Source: Lachnospiraceae bacterium (lineage in GTDB: Bacteria; Bacillota; Clostridia; Lachnospirales; Lachnospiraceae). From it: a stretch of DNA of 60,358 nt. The notes under the pieces are model-generated. The model saw nothing but the letters and a program-made list of their open reading frames with translations. It ran no database searches and had not been told where the DNA came from. The stretch spans positions 1 through 60,358 of the forward strand of contig JAILRC010000033.1 in assembly GCA_024698485.1 (NCBI GenBank), in the 5' to 3' direction. Of this stretch, positions 26,917 to 35,658 are shown piece after piece. Numbering within the stretch: the stretch's first letter is position 1; every line of letters begins with the position of its first letter. A program made the position numbers and the translations under genes.

Positions 26917-29900
26917 ATGAAAAAGCAAAGCAAAGCAAAGCAAAGCAAAGCAAAGCAAAGCAAAGCAAAGCAAAGCAAAGCAAAGCATCTCCTGATGATG
27001 CTTCTTGTTTTGGTTATGGTGGTGTCGAGTGAGGATACGGTTGTAAAGGCGTATGTTTCTGACCCTGTTATTGTGGATGAGGGACATACTCATTCTATGA
27101 AGTCGACTGTGCTAAAAGAGGCTACTTGTACATCGGTCGGAAAACAAAGGTATTATTGTCAGGTTCCGGGGTGTTCTTACACCTATACCTCGAATATACC
27201 GAAGAAAGCGCATAGTTACAATAGTAGAACGTCCACAACTGCTCCGACATGTTCTCAAAAGGGGATTGTTACAGGGTATTGTACATGCGGAGCCTCGAGC
27301 GTATTGAAAACAATACCTGCAACAGGGAAACATAATTACACGTCTACAATTACGAGACAACCAACCTGTACCAGTACAGGCACAACAAAGTACACTTGCA
27401 CGATGTGTGGGACCTCGTATACAAGAAGTATCCCCAAAACTTCTCATGATTTAGTTTTGTATGAAACGTTTTCTGCAACATGTACAAAAGACAGGGTTGA
27501 TTATTATGAGTGTGATTGTGGATATTCTGAAAAACGTGTTGTCTCTAATACTCGGTTGGGACATGATTATAGAATTGATAATGTTTACGGTGCAACATGT
27601 ACATCAACCGGTTCAAAGGTCTATAAGTGTTCGAGATGCGGAGATTCTTACAGAGAAAGTATTCCGACGAGCAGTCATAATATGGTTTTAATGCATACGG
27701 TAGGAAGTGGATGCTATTCTAATAAAACCGGTATTTATGAATGCACTGATTGTGGACATGAGGAAAAAAGAGAATTACCCGGGACGATGACCGGACATAA
27801 TATGCTCCCGGCAACATGCGGAGAGGCTTCGAGATGTTCCCATTGCGGATATAGGGAAGGAAATCCTACCGGAAAACATAACTACGTTTCGAGAGTGGCA
27901 ATATCACCGACTTGTACCAGTCAAGGACAAATGGAGTACACTTGTAGTGTATGCGGTGATACTTATAAAAGGATTATAGAAAAGGCACCGCATGATATTG
28001 AACTTATCAGCGTGTATGAAGCGACTTGTACTCATGACAGAGTAGAACATTATGAATGCGATTGCGGTTATTATGAAAAGAAAGAGATACCTAATACCGC
28101 ACTGGGACATGATTACATTCATGAGATCACAAGTGAGGCTACTTGTACGAGTGATGGCTATGGAAAATACACGTGTTCAAGATGTGGAGCTTCATATGGC
28201 GAGAGTATTCCGAGAAAAGGTCATAGCTATAAGTATGTCGAGACGGTTGGTACAGGATGCACAGAAAATAAGAAGGAGATATATGAATGCAGTGAATGTG
28301 GACATAAAGACAGAAGGGAAAAGGCAGATTCATATACCGGACATGATTATTTATGGGAAGTGATTGTTGAACCAACCTGTACAAACATGGGAAAAGGTCG
28401 ATACACATGTAGTTTGTGCGGCGATTCTTATACCGAGGATATAGATGTGATACCTCACGCTTTAGTTTTGATCAGTACTACGGAGGAAACATGCGAAAAC
28501 AATAAAATAGGGCATTATCGATGCGAGTGTGGGTATGAAGAAGATAAAGAAATACCAAACACAGCTAAACATTTGGACAGGGTGACTCATTTCCGTGAAA
28601 CCTGTGGCTCTGATGCATATGATGTACATACCTGTGATAGGTGTGGGTACAGTTATCAGGAGATTGATAATTCTCACCCTGCGACAGGAAAACATAAATA
28701 TTCAAAAGTTACCTGCACAAAGCCTGAAATCTGTTCTGTATGTGGACAGCAGGGGAAGGACCGCTTGTATAATGATGAGATAGATCCTGACGAAGATGAA
28801 ATTCTATATCATGATCTGACTTGTGTGGTGGATGAAGATGGAGATTACATACATTTTCTATGCAAAACATGCGGAGAAGTATTTGTCAGGGATGATTACA
28901 AAGTGAAACATCATGATGTTCAATGCGCCGGCTCTTTTTTGACGGAAACATGGGAGAGTTACTATGACCAGTCGGGTAACATGTTGTACCATCCGGTAGT
29001 ATGTAGGACATGTGGCGACGGTGGAATGGAGCATATTCAAGAATGTAGCTGGGTTTGGAATGGACATGATGACTATTTGACGGGACGAGATAATCTGGAA
29101 TGCAAGATTTGCGTTAATAATAATGTTTTACTTCATGGAGAAACTTTGGAAGCTCCTACTTGTGATAAGGTAGGAAGCGGAAGAGGAACACTGAATAGTG
29201 GGAAGACGTTGTATTATGAGATACCAAGGACTAAGCATGAGTGGGAGACAATCCGTGAAAGCACATGTATTTATGAGGGCGAAAGAAAATGCTTGATTTG
29301 TGGGCTACATGAAAGCGTGAAAAAAGACCCAGATAATCATAAATCACTTCATGAAGTATACAAAGATTTTGATTGGCAGACTCATATTTTGGACGGAGAA
29401 CAATGTGATGATTGCAATAAAATAAATACATTTTTTGTGAAGGAATCACAAGAGCATGGACCTTATTGGGTTTCGCAAAACAATTCGAAAAAGCATCTGC
29501 TTCAATGTATGAAATGCTTTCATGTATTTTCCGGTGATCACACTCTTAATGAAGATACAATAGTGGACTTGTACCAAATAGGAACGGGAAATCGACTTGT
29601 CATATATGCTATAGCAAAATGTGCAGTATGCGGAGAAGAGGGTGTTGTTGTAGGAGAACTTAAACTTACAAAATTGGTGAACTCCGAAGAACTGCATGGG
29701 ATGATAGCATCTGCTTTGTTTGACGGAGTTGGAATAGTATTGGATGTTATTGGCGTGGGAGAAATATGCGGACTTCTTAGGGATATACCAAAAATAGTTA
29801 AATGTGCTTCTGAGGTAAATGATGTTGTTGGAACAGCACTAGAACTTAAGGAAATGTTGACAGAAATAATACCTGGTATTGTTGATGTTGCTGCTGATTC

Positions 29901-30036
29901 TGAAGATTTTAGAAAAATAAAAGATAATCTGTTAAACTTACATGTGGATTCAAAAGAGAATTTGCATACATATCCAGAACTAGTTCAAAAAGTGGTTGAT
30001 GGCTTTAATTCAAAAGAACTTAAATTTGAAGAATAG
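26917..30036 (+). CDS. Secreted Cys-rich tandem-repeat protein, candidate phase-variable surface protein
   Basis: Function unknown. The 1039-aa chain starts with a Lys/Gln/Ser/Ala n-region (residues 1-28) encoded by thirteen AAAGC units, then a hydrophobic core (30-42, LLMMLLVLVMVV), which together resemble a signal peptide. Residues about 70-615 are about fourteen repeats of 32-44 residues with consensus TCTSxGxxxYxCSxCGxSYxExIPxxxH. Each has a CxxC or CxC pair plus another Cys and a His, like small zinc ribbons. Repeats of this style are common in clostridial exported proteins. Residues about 615-915 are degenerate Cys-rich sequence, and 929-997 are Gly/Val/Ile-rich and hydrophobic. GGGAGG precedes the ATG. 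The gene is visibly more AT-rich than its neighbours, suggesting acquisition by transfer. Confidence 0.8.
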   Translation: MKKQSKAKQSKAKQSKAKQSKAKHLLMMLLVLVMVVSSEDTVVKAYVSDPVIVDEGHTHSMKSTVLKEATCTSVGKQRYYCQVPGCSYTYTSNIPKKAHSYNSRTSTTAPTCSQKGIVTGYCTCGASSVLKTIPATGKHNYTSTITRQPTCTSTGTTKYTCTMCGTSYTRSIPKTSHDLVLYETFSATCTKDRVDYYECDCGYSEKRVVSNTRLGHDYRIDNVYGATCTSTGSKVYKCSRCGDSYRESIPTSSHNMVLMHTVGSGCYSNKTGIYECTDCGHEEKRELPGTMTGHNMLPATCGEASRCSHCGYREGNPTGKHNYVSRVAISPTCTSQGQMEYTCSVCGDTYKRIIEKAPHDIELISVYEATCTHDRVEHYECDCGYYEKKEIPNTALGHDYIHEITSEATCTSDGYGKYTCSRCGASYGESIPRKGHSYKYVETVGTGCTENKKEIYECSECGHKDRREKADSYTGHDYLWEVIVEPTCTNMGKGRYTCSLCGDSYTEDIDVIPHALVLISTTEETCENNKIGHYRCECGYEEDKEIPNTAKHLDRVTHFRETCGSDAYDVHTCDRCGYSYQEIDNSHPATGKHKYSKVTCTKPEICSVCGQQGKDRLYNDEIDPDEDEILYHDLTCVVDEDGDYIHFLCKTCGEVFVRDDYKVKHHDVQCAGSFLTETWESYYDQSGNMLYHPVVCRTCGDGGMEHIQECSWVWNGHDDYLTGRDNLECKICVNNNVLLHGETLEAPTCDKVGSGRGTLNSGKTLYYEIPRTKHEWETIRESTCIYEGERKCLICGLHESVKKDPDNHKSLHEVYKDFDWQTHILDGEQCDDCNKINTFFVKESQEHGPYWVSQNNSKKHLLQCMKCFHVFSGDHTLNEDTIVDLYQIGTGNRLVIYAIAKCAVCGEEGVVVGELKLTKLVNSEELHGMIASALFDGVGIVLDVIGVGEICGLLRDIPKIVKCASEVNDVVGTALELKEMLTEIIPGIVDVAADSEDFRKIKDNLLNLHVDSKENLHTYPELVQKVVDGFNSKELKFEE
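26922..26986 (+). repeat. (AAAGC)13 pentanucleotide tandem repeat inside a signal peptide
   Basis: Thirteen uninterrupted perfect copies of AAAGC begin five bases after the start codon of the Cys-rich protein gene. Three copies encode QSKAK. Because the unit is not a multiple of three, gain or loss of one copy by strand slippage shifts the frame. At 13 copies the gene is in frame with its hydrophobic core and body. One alternative frame stops at 27032. Confidence 0.95.
27364..28374 (+). repeat. Duplicated four-repeat supermodule in the Cys-rich protein
   Basis: The order of repeat types is itself repeated. In 27364-27909 the repeats are CTSTG-type, CTKDRVDYYECDCGY-type, CTSTG/CSRCG-type and GCYSNKTGIYEC-type, plus one short repeat. 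In 27910-28374 the same four types recur (CTSQG, CTHDRVEHYECDCGY, CTSDG/CSRCG, GCTENKKEIYEC). A third round begins at 28375 and degenerates. This points to segmental duplication of about 155 codons. Confidence 0.75.
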
Positions 30037-30084
30037 GCAGAATCTGTTTTTGCGGCGTTTCATTCGTAGCAAATAAATTAAAAT

Positions 30085-30113
30085 TTTAAGGAGGTCGCAT
30101 AGACCTCCTTAAA
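30085..30113. terminator. Bidirectional terminator between convergent genes
   Basis: TTTAAGGAGGTC (30085-30096) pairs perfectly over 12 bp with GACCTCCTTAAA (30102-30113) around GCATA. On the minus strand the stem is followed by AT-rich sequence with several T. It ends the Cys-rich protein gene and the convergent AraC gene. Confidence 0.75.
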
Positions 30114-30130
30114 CGTTAGAAAGAAATTTC

Positions 30131-31021
30131 TTAAAGTGCTTGGATTGCGTTCTTCTTAAAATCACTCGGACTCTTACCAACAAGCTTATTAAAAGTTCTG
30201 TTGAATTGAGAAAAGGAGTTAAAGCCGCAGGCTATGGAAATGTCCGTGATCTTTGCCTTTCCGGAAAGCAGCATCTGTTGAGCATTTCGTATGCGGGTCA
30301 TCTGGATGTAGTTCACAAGATTGAAGCCTGTAATGGCTTTAAACTGGTGGGAAAGGTAGTAAGGCGAGATGTAAAACGTCTGGGAGAGGAATTCCAGGGA
30401 CAACTCCTCTGCAAAATGTGCATGGATGTAGGAAGTTACCTGGTAGATCTTTTCTTCCAGGGTGTTTTCCTTTACCTGCTTATAGATGTTTTTGGGCGCA
30501 TACTTATTAAGGCAGTAAAGAAAACGGATGAATTCTGTGTGGACCTGGAGCATGTATCCGGGGGCTTTGTGTTTTAATAGGTCACAGATCTCGTTTATGT
30601 GAAAGAATATCTCTTTCTGCTCGCTTTCATTGAAACGCAGTACCGGAGGATCGGCATAAAACACCGACAGAAGCCTGTTGGTTTCTTCGTTTAGCAGCGG
30701 GTTGGCTTCTTCAGGAATTGAAAAATCGATGATTAGTCTTCTCACAGGAGAACCTTCGGGATAGATGGATTTGTGCAGCTTTAAAGGCGGCAGGAGCGTG
30801 ATGTCGTACTGGCGCAGAGGAAAAAGAGCTCCGTCCACCAGATGCTCCGCATCTTTATCTATCAAAATGTGAATTTCATAAAATCGGTGGAAATGCTGGA
30901 ATTCCATGTTTATGTCAAAACTTCTCACATCGTAATCGAAGAGATAAAAAAGGGGATCGGAATCGTTTCCGATGGTCTCTACCAGCCCCTGTTCATAATG
31001 TAAGATTTCGTTTGTTGCCAT
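30131..31021 (-). CDS. AraC-family transcriptional regulator
   Basis: It is a cytoplasmic activator-type regulator of 296 aa. The start is complement 31021 (MATNEILHY) after AAAGGTC; 31 further upstream codons are open but lack a binding site. The N-terminal about 150 residues are a cupin-like effector domain with an HFHRFYEIH segment typical of sugar-sensing AraC proteins. The C-terminal about 100 residues contain two helix-turn-helix motifs (LSLEFLSQTFYISPYYLSHQFK and ITDISIACGFNSFSQFNRTFNK). It is divergent from the GH105 gene and its importer, which it probably activates in response to a pectin-derived sugar (inference). Confidence 0.9.
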   Translation of the reverse strand: MATNEILHYEQGLVETIGNDSDPLFYLFDYDVRSFDINMEFQHFHRFYEIHILIDKDAEHLVDGALFPLRQYDITLLPPLKLHKSIYPEGSPVRRLIIDFSIPEEANPLLNEETNRLLSVFYADPPVLRFNESEQKEIFFHINEICDLLKHKAPGYMLQVHTEFIRFLYCLNKYAPKNIYKQVKENTLEEKIYQVTSYIHAHFAEELSLEFLSQTFYISPYYLSHQFKAITGFNLVNYIQMTRIRNAQQMLLSGKAKITDISIACGFNSFSQFNRTFNKLVGKSPSDFKKNAIQAL

Positions 31022-31325
31022 ATATGACCTTTCTTTTGTACAAAATATACAAAAAATCGTTTGCTGACCCCCTTGGTTATGGAGAATACTACCATATAAA
31101 AACAAAAAATGCAATATTTTTGGCTGTAAGAACGCAAATTATACGTTGCCGTAAAATTAAGGCTCTGTTAAAATACCATCATAGAAAGTTGTAAGTTAAC
31201 AAGGTTTTACCTAAAATTTACCAATTTTTTATTATGCTAATATTGTGGCATATTGTGAATTTTGCTATCATTAACACAGTTGACGGTGCGGATTCATAAG
31301 GCTTTGGATATAAAAAGGAAGTTAC
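31022..31325. promoter_or_regulatory. Divergent control region between the AraC regulator and GH105 genes
   Basis: This 304-base gap has no gene. A promoter toward GH105 is clear: TTGTGG (31243-31248), 17-bp spacer, TATCAT (31266-31271), about 55 bp before the start codon. Near the AraC start there is a perfect 12-bp palindrome, TTTTGTACAAAA (31034-31045), followed by a related ATACAAAAAA, possible operator half-sites. The rest is AT-rich without further recognised structure. Confidence 0.6.
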
Positions 31326-32411
31326 ATGAAAGAGATTAATGAAAAACTTGATCTTCTCCTGAACAGTTTCCAAAAAGTGCTTTACGAAGAGGACGATCAG
31401 TTCCTCAAAGGAATGAGCACCAGGAACATTGCAGGCGACGATGTCAACAAATACAAATTCTGGGAATGGACCCAGGGTGTGGGACTCTACGGAATGTGGA
31501 AAATGTTCGAGAGGACCGGCGACAAGAGGATGCTGGACATCCTGCTCAAATACTATGAAAGACAGATGGGCATCGGCCTTCCTTCCAAGAACGTGAACAC
31601 CACGGCTCCCATGCTGACTCTGGCATTTGTATATGAGTACACGAAAAAGAAAGAATATGGCGATCTTTGCATAGAATGGGCCGAATGGCTCATGAACGGC
31701 CTTCCGAAAACAAAAGAAGGCGGTTTCCAGCATTTGACCAGTGACACACTGAACGATCAGGAACTTTGGGATGATACATTGTTCATGTCGGTGCTTTTCC
31801 TGGCTAAGTGCGGAACGATCTTCGGTAAAACGGAATGGGTGGACGAAGCCAAATACCAATTCCTTTTACATATTAAATATCTGGCCGACAAAAAAACCGG
31901 TCTCTGGTTCCACGGCTGGACATTTAACGGTAACCACAACTTTGTGGAAGCTCTTTGGGGCAGAGGCAACAGTTGGGCTACAGCGGCGATTCCCGAATTC
32001 CTCGGTATGGTGGAATGCGAACCCAGTGTGAAACGTTTCCTGACGGAAGCCTTCAGAAATCAGGTGGATGCATTGAAGAAGTTCCAGGATCCCTCCGGAA
32101 TGTGGCATACACTTGTGGATGATCCCACTTCCTACGTGGAGACCAGTGCAACCTGCGGATTTGCTTACGGCATACTGAAGGGCATCAATGAAGGACTCAT
32201 CGGGGAGGAGTACGAAGAGACAGCAAGAAAGGCGCTGCCTGCCGTACTTTCAAAAATAGATGAGAACGGAGTTGTAAATCAGGTTTCTTATGGCACTGCC
32301 ATGGGAAGAGAATCAAAGCAGTTTTACAAAGAAATAGCAATAAAACCCATGCCTTACGGACAGGCCATGGCGATTTTATTCTTATTAGAGCTTCAAGCTC
32401 GAAACAATTAA
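31326..32411 (+). CDS. GH105/GH88-type unsaturated uronyl hydrolase (YteR-like)
   Basis: It hydrolyses the unsaturated galacturonyl (or glucuronyl) residue from oligosaccharides left by polysaccharide lyases, probably rhamnogalacturonan disaccharides. It is an alpha/alpha-six-barrel enzyme of 361 aa, the family size. The block ELWDDTLFMSVLFLAK near residue 143 contains the Asp that is catalytic in YteR. WTFNGNHNFVEALWGRGNSWA near 200 and CGFAYGILKGI near 275 are further family blocks. There is no signal peptide, so it acts in the cytoplasm on imported fragments. That fits the ABC importer that starts 14 bp downstream. Confidence 0.9.
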   Translation: MKEINEKLDLLLNSFQKVLYEEDDQFLKGMSTRNIAGDDVNKYKFWEWTQGVGLYGMWKMFERTGDKRMLDILLKYYERQMGIGLPSKNVNTTAPMLTLAFVYEYTKKKEYGDLCIEWAEWLMNGLPKTKEGGFQHLTSDTLNDQELWDDTLFMSVLFLAKCGTIFGKTEWVDEAKYQFLLHIKYLADKKTGLWFHGWTFNGNHNFVEALWGRGNSWATAAIPEFLGMVECEPSVKRFLTEAFRNQVDALKKFQDPSGMWHTLVDDPTSYVETSATCGFAYGILKGINEGLIGEEYEETARKALPAVLSKIDENGVVNQVSYGTAMGRESKQFYKEIAIKPMPYGQAMAILFLLELQARNN

Positions 32412-32424
32412 GGAGGATTCTTTT

Positions 32425-34452
32425 ATGAAGAAAAAGCTTTTGTCACTGCTTCTTGCAGCAACAATGGTAGTTTCTCTGGCTGCATGCGGCGGTTCAACTT
32501 CGAACACACCTTCAGCAGAGCCTACACCTACCAAAGCGGCTGCTAAGAACACACCTGCTGCGCAGGCAACAAACACACCTACACCTACTCCTGTTTCCGT
32601 ACAGGAGATGAAGTTCTCACAGGCACCTACCGTTAAATCAACCGCAAAGGTTGAAGACAGATTGCCTGTAAAGACAGATGTCTTCATTGAGCAGGTTGAC
32701 GCAAATGGAAATCCGTTGGAAATTGGTGTTTATGGAGGAAACCTCAATCTTCTGGGAGGCAGTTCGGGATGGAACACATCAAGAGCAATGCTTGAGACCA
32801 TCATTCATTACAACACAGATGGCTCTTACTATCCTAACGTCATCAAGTCCTACAGCGTAAGCTCTGATTACAAGGTTTGGACCTTCAAACTTCGTGAAGG
32901 CATGAGATGGTCCGATGGTGAGCCTTTCACAGCTGATGATATCGTTTTCTGGTATGAAGCTGTTCATAAGACAAACTTCGATACTAAGGCTGACTGGACC
33001 GCCCTCAGAGAAAACGATGAGAAAAATGGCGATTTTGCTGTTCTTACAAAGGTTAATGATTACGAAGTGACTTGGACATTCCAGAATCCCAAGTATCCCG
33101 CTTCCTTCATTGAAAACGGTGACTTCAAGTGGTGCTGGGCTCCTGAACATTATTTAAAGGATCTCATCCCTCATTCCGTTTGGGCTGAGAGCACTCTTTC
33201 AGACGAGGAAGTCCTGATCAAAGCAAAGGAAAAAGGATTGGATTTTGAGAAAGTTAAGGATCTTGGTAAGCAGACAACTTACTATTTCTGGAACTGGCCC
33301 GGAATTCCCACTCTTAATTCATATGTCATCTCTACTGAAGCAGGATTAAATAATTACAAGGGAGCTACTTGTGAATATTTAAGAAATGAGTATTTCTGGA
33401 AGGTTGATGCAAATGGACAGCAGCTTCCTTATGTAGACAAGCTTGTATATACAATGACAACTGCCGAGGGCCAGGAAATCCTTCTTTTCCTCTCCGGGAA
33501 GCTTGATGTGATCGGTGTTACAATGGATAAGATCTCTTCGACTTTGGCAGATGCAGGAGATAGCGCAGACCTCAGAACATTCTCCGGTTCAGGTTGGGGA
33601 ACATGCCAGATTACCTTTAACTATACTTCAACTGACAAGAATCTTGCAGATCTTTTCGCTAAGTCTGCATTCCGTCAGGCAATGTCCATCAGCGTTGACA
33701 GAAACGAAGTATCAGGTCTTCTCTATGATAACTTCCTTGATCCCGGACAGGCTTGCCCTTCAATCGGAAACTTTGGTTATGATGAAGAGTGGAGCAAGAA
33801 GTGGACTGAGTACGATCCTGCAGCAGCAAAGAAACTTCTTGAAAGCTGCGGCCTCGTAATGGGCAAAGACGGTTATTATGATTTTGCTGACGGAACAGAT
33901 CTTCTCATCACATTTTACTATGTAGCAGATTCCGGAGATGACAAGACATATACAGTCCTCAAGAATTACTGGTCTAAGGTAGGCATCAGAACCGACGCAA
34001 GAGAATTCACACGTGAAGCATACGATCAGAAGATCGATAACAACGACTGGGTAGCAAGCTGCGGACCTACAACTTCCATCGGCGGTCTTGGACTTAACGA
34101 CAGACCTGCACCGTTTGTTCCTATCGCAGAGGCAGCTGAGTGGTATGGCGAATACGGTACCTATTATCAGTACAGCGGTGAAAAGGGTGTTAAGCCTACA
34201 GGTGATTTCCAGAAACTTGTAGATCTCTACAATGAGTGGAAGGCTACACCTGACAGAAGCAAGAAGGATGAGATTGCTCTTAAGATTTACGATATTCATA
34301 AAGAGAACCTTTGGTCTATAGCATACCTTGAGGGAATCGGTTCTTACAAGCTTATCAACAGCAAGATCCACAACTTCCCTGATAACCTTGTTTCTGCTGA
34401 CCTTTATCAGTATGATAATATTGCACATTTCTGGACATTCTTTATAAAGTAA
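32425..34452 (+). CDS. ABC transporter substrate-binding lipoprotein (family 5, Opp/Dpp type)
   Basis: It is the extracellular binding protein of the importer encoded downstream. The signal peptide ends in a lipobox (LAAC, Cys21). A Thr/Pro/Ala-rich linker (about residues 25-60) would lift the binding domain off the membrane. The 675-aa body has the family 5 SBP layout, with the DYKVWTFKLREGMRWSDGEPFTADDIVFWYE-type block near residue 150. Family 5 proteins bind peptides, nickel or oligosaccharides; the partner GH105 enzyme argues for an unsaturated pectic oligosaccharide. AAGGAGG precedes the ATG. A hairpin after the stop (34476-34505) probably protects a more abundant upstream message. Confidence 0.9.
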   Translation: MKKKLLSLLLAATMVVSLAACGGSTSNTPSAEPTPTKAAAKNTPAAQATNTPTPTPVSVQEMKFSQAPTVKSTAKVEDRLPVKTDVFIEQVDANGNPLEIGVYGGNLNLLGGSSGWNTSRAMLETIIHYNTDGSYYPNVIKSYSVSSDYKVWTFKLREGMRWSDGEPFTADDIVFWYEAVHKTNFDTKADWTALRENDEKNGDFAVLTKVNDYEVTWTFQNPKYPASFIENGDFKWCWAPEHYLKDLIPHSVWAESTLSDEEVLIKAKEKGLDFEKVKDLGKQTTYYFWNWPGIPTLNSYVISTEAGLNNYKGATCEYLRNEYFWKVDANGQQLPYVDKLVYTMTTAEGQEILLFLSGKLDVIGVTMDKISSTLADAGDSADLRTFSGSGWGTCQITFNYTSTDKNLADLFAKSAFRQAMSISVDRNEVSGLLYDNFLDPGQACPSIGNFGYDEEWSKKWTEYDPAAAKKLLESCGLVMGKDGYYDFADGTDLLITFYYVADSGDDKTYTVLKNYWSKVGIRTDAREFTREAYDQKIDNNDWVASCGPTTSIGGLGLNDRPAPFVPIAEAAEWYGEYGTYYQYSGEKGVKPTGDFQKLVDLYNEWKATPDRSKKDEIALKIYDIHKENLWSIAYLEGIGSYKLINSKIHNFPDNLVSADLYQYDNIAHFWTFFIK

Positions 34453-34475
34453 TAAAGAAGTTATTTATTGATGAA

Positions 34476-34505
34476 GAAGGCGGGGAACGGTAGTTTTCCG
34501 CCTTC
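34476..34505 (+). terminator. Intra-operon hairpin after the binding-protein gene
   Basis: GAAGGCGGGGAAC pairs with GTTTTCCGCCTTC around GGTA (13 bp with two G-U pairs). The downstream tail CCGTTTCT is only weakly U-rich. Partial termination or 3'-end protection after a binding-protein gene is a common way to make more binding protein than permease. Confidence 0.6.
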
Positions 34506-34554
34506 CCGTTTCTAAGAAGTTTTGTAATCTGAAAGAAATTGAGTGAGGAAATCA

Positions 34555-35658
34555 ATGGACACAAATACAAATTGCAATGTTAATAAAGATCAGACTAAAT
34601 CCTGGGACAAAATTATCAATTCGTTGAAGGATTTTTTTGGAAAAGATATTGTTCGGTACATCGTGAAACGTATTTTGATGTTCATTCCGACTATTTTTCT
34701 TGTATCTTTCTTAGTATTTTTTGTAATACAGCTTCCCCCGGGAGATTATGTATCTTCTGAAGTGGCTAAGTTAGCCGGTGAAGGAGAGTATCTCAGCGAG
34801 AAAGAGGCAAATGACCTGAGAGCTGAGTATGGTATTGACAAACCGTTTATTGTTCAATACGGTATGTGGATCAGGGATATCATTTGGACACCTACTGATT
34901 CTCAGTATTACAGGATTAATCATTCTCATCACAACTGGAAATATTCTTTTGAGCAGAAAAAGAATGTATGGACAGTTATTGAAGAAAGATTGGGTATTAC
35001 GATCCTCATCAGCTCGATTATTATGATCTTCCAGTATGCGGTATCTATCCCCATCGCAGTATATTCTGCAACGCATCAGTACTCTGCGGGAGACTATATT
35101 GCATCGATCGTTGGCTTTCTGGGAGCGGCAATTCCAAACTTTGTTTTGGCGTTTGTGCTGATGTATCTGTCTTATAAGTGGACAGGAAATGCACAGGTTG
35201 GTCTTGAAACGAAAGAAGGCGTGATCGGATTCTTAAAGAGTCTTGTGATCCCCATAATCGTTATCGGTACATCAGGTACTTGCGGAATCATTCGTTCCGT
35301 AAGAGCGCAGATGTTGGATGAGATTGGAAGGCAGTATACCTTGACCGCTCGCGCAAAGGGTGTAAAGGAAAGTACGATCATTATGAAGTATTGTTTCAGA
35401 GCAGCTATCAACCCCACAGTTTCCGGTCTTGGCGGTATCCTTTCAAGTTTGTTCTCAGGATCAACCGTTACTGCGATGGTGCTTGGTTTGCAGATTCAGG
35501 GACCTCAGCTTCTGGCGGCTCTTCAGGCACAGGACATGTACCTTGCCGGATCTATCGTAATGGTCCAGGCAATACTGGTAGTTATAGGTATTCTTCTTTC
35601 AGATATTGTTTTAGCATTTCTTGATCCAAGAATTCGTTATTCAGGAGGAAGCAGATAA
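34555..35658 (+). CDS. ABC importer permease, OppB/DppB type
   Basis: It is the first inner-membrane permease of the importer. The start is the ATG at 34555 after GTGAGGAAATCA; the GTG at 34543 overlaps that binding site and is less likely. The 367 aa have a cytoplasmic N-tail of about 40 residues, the first membrane helix (YIVKRILMFIPTIFLVSFLVFFVIQLPPGDY, typical of OppB), a large external loop, and the five-helix core ending with the EAA coupling loop ARAKGVKESTIIMKYCFRAAINPT. The loop between the first helices is longer than in OppB of E. coli. Its stop overlaps the next start by one base. Confidence 0.9.
   Translation: MDTNTNCNVNKDQTKSWDKIINSLKDFFGKDIVRYIVKRILMFIPTIFLVSFLVFFVIQLPPGDYVSSEVAKLAGEGEYLSEKEANDLRAEYGIDKPFIVQYGMWIRDIIWTPTDSQYYRINHSHHNWKYSFEQKKNVWTVIEERLGITILISSIIMIFQYAVSIPIAVYSATHQYSAGDYIASIVGFLGAAIPNFVLAFVLMYLSYKWTGNAQVGLETKEGVIGFLKSLVIPIIVIGTSGTCGIIRSVRAQMLDEIGRQYTLTARAKGVKESTIIMKYCFRAAINPTVSGLGGILSSLFSGSTVTAMVLGLQIQGPQLLAALQAQDMYLAGSIVMVQAILVVIGILLSDIVLAFLDPRIRYSGGSR

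Noticed and set aside
26902-27093. Minus-strand frame with repeated LCFAL hydrophobic pattern
   Set aside because: It is the reverse complement of the AAAGC tract and has no promoter or binding site of its own.
27124-28760. CRISPR-like array
   Set aside because: The repeats are coding, diverged and contiguous in frame, without constant-length spacers.
29701-30036. C-terminal toxin domain of the Cys-rich protein
   Set aside because: No catalytic motif and no adjacent immunity-like gene; kept only as a low-confidence finding about the hydrophobic segment.
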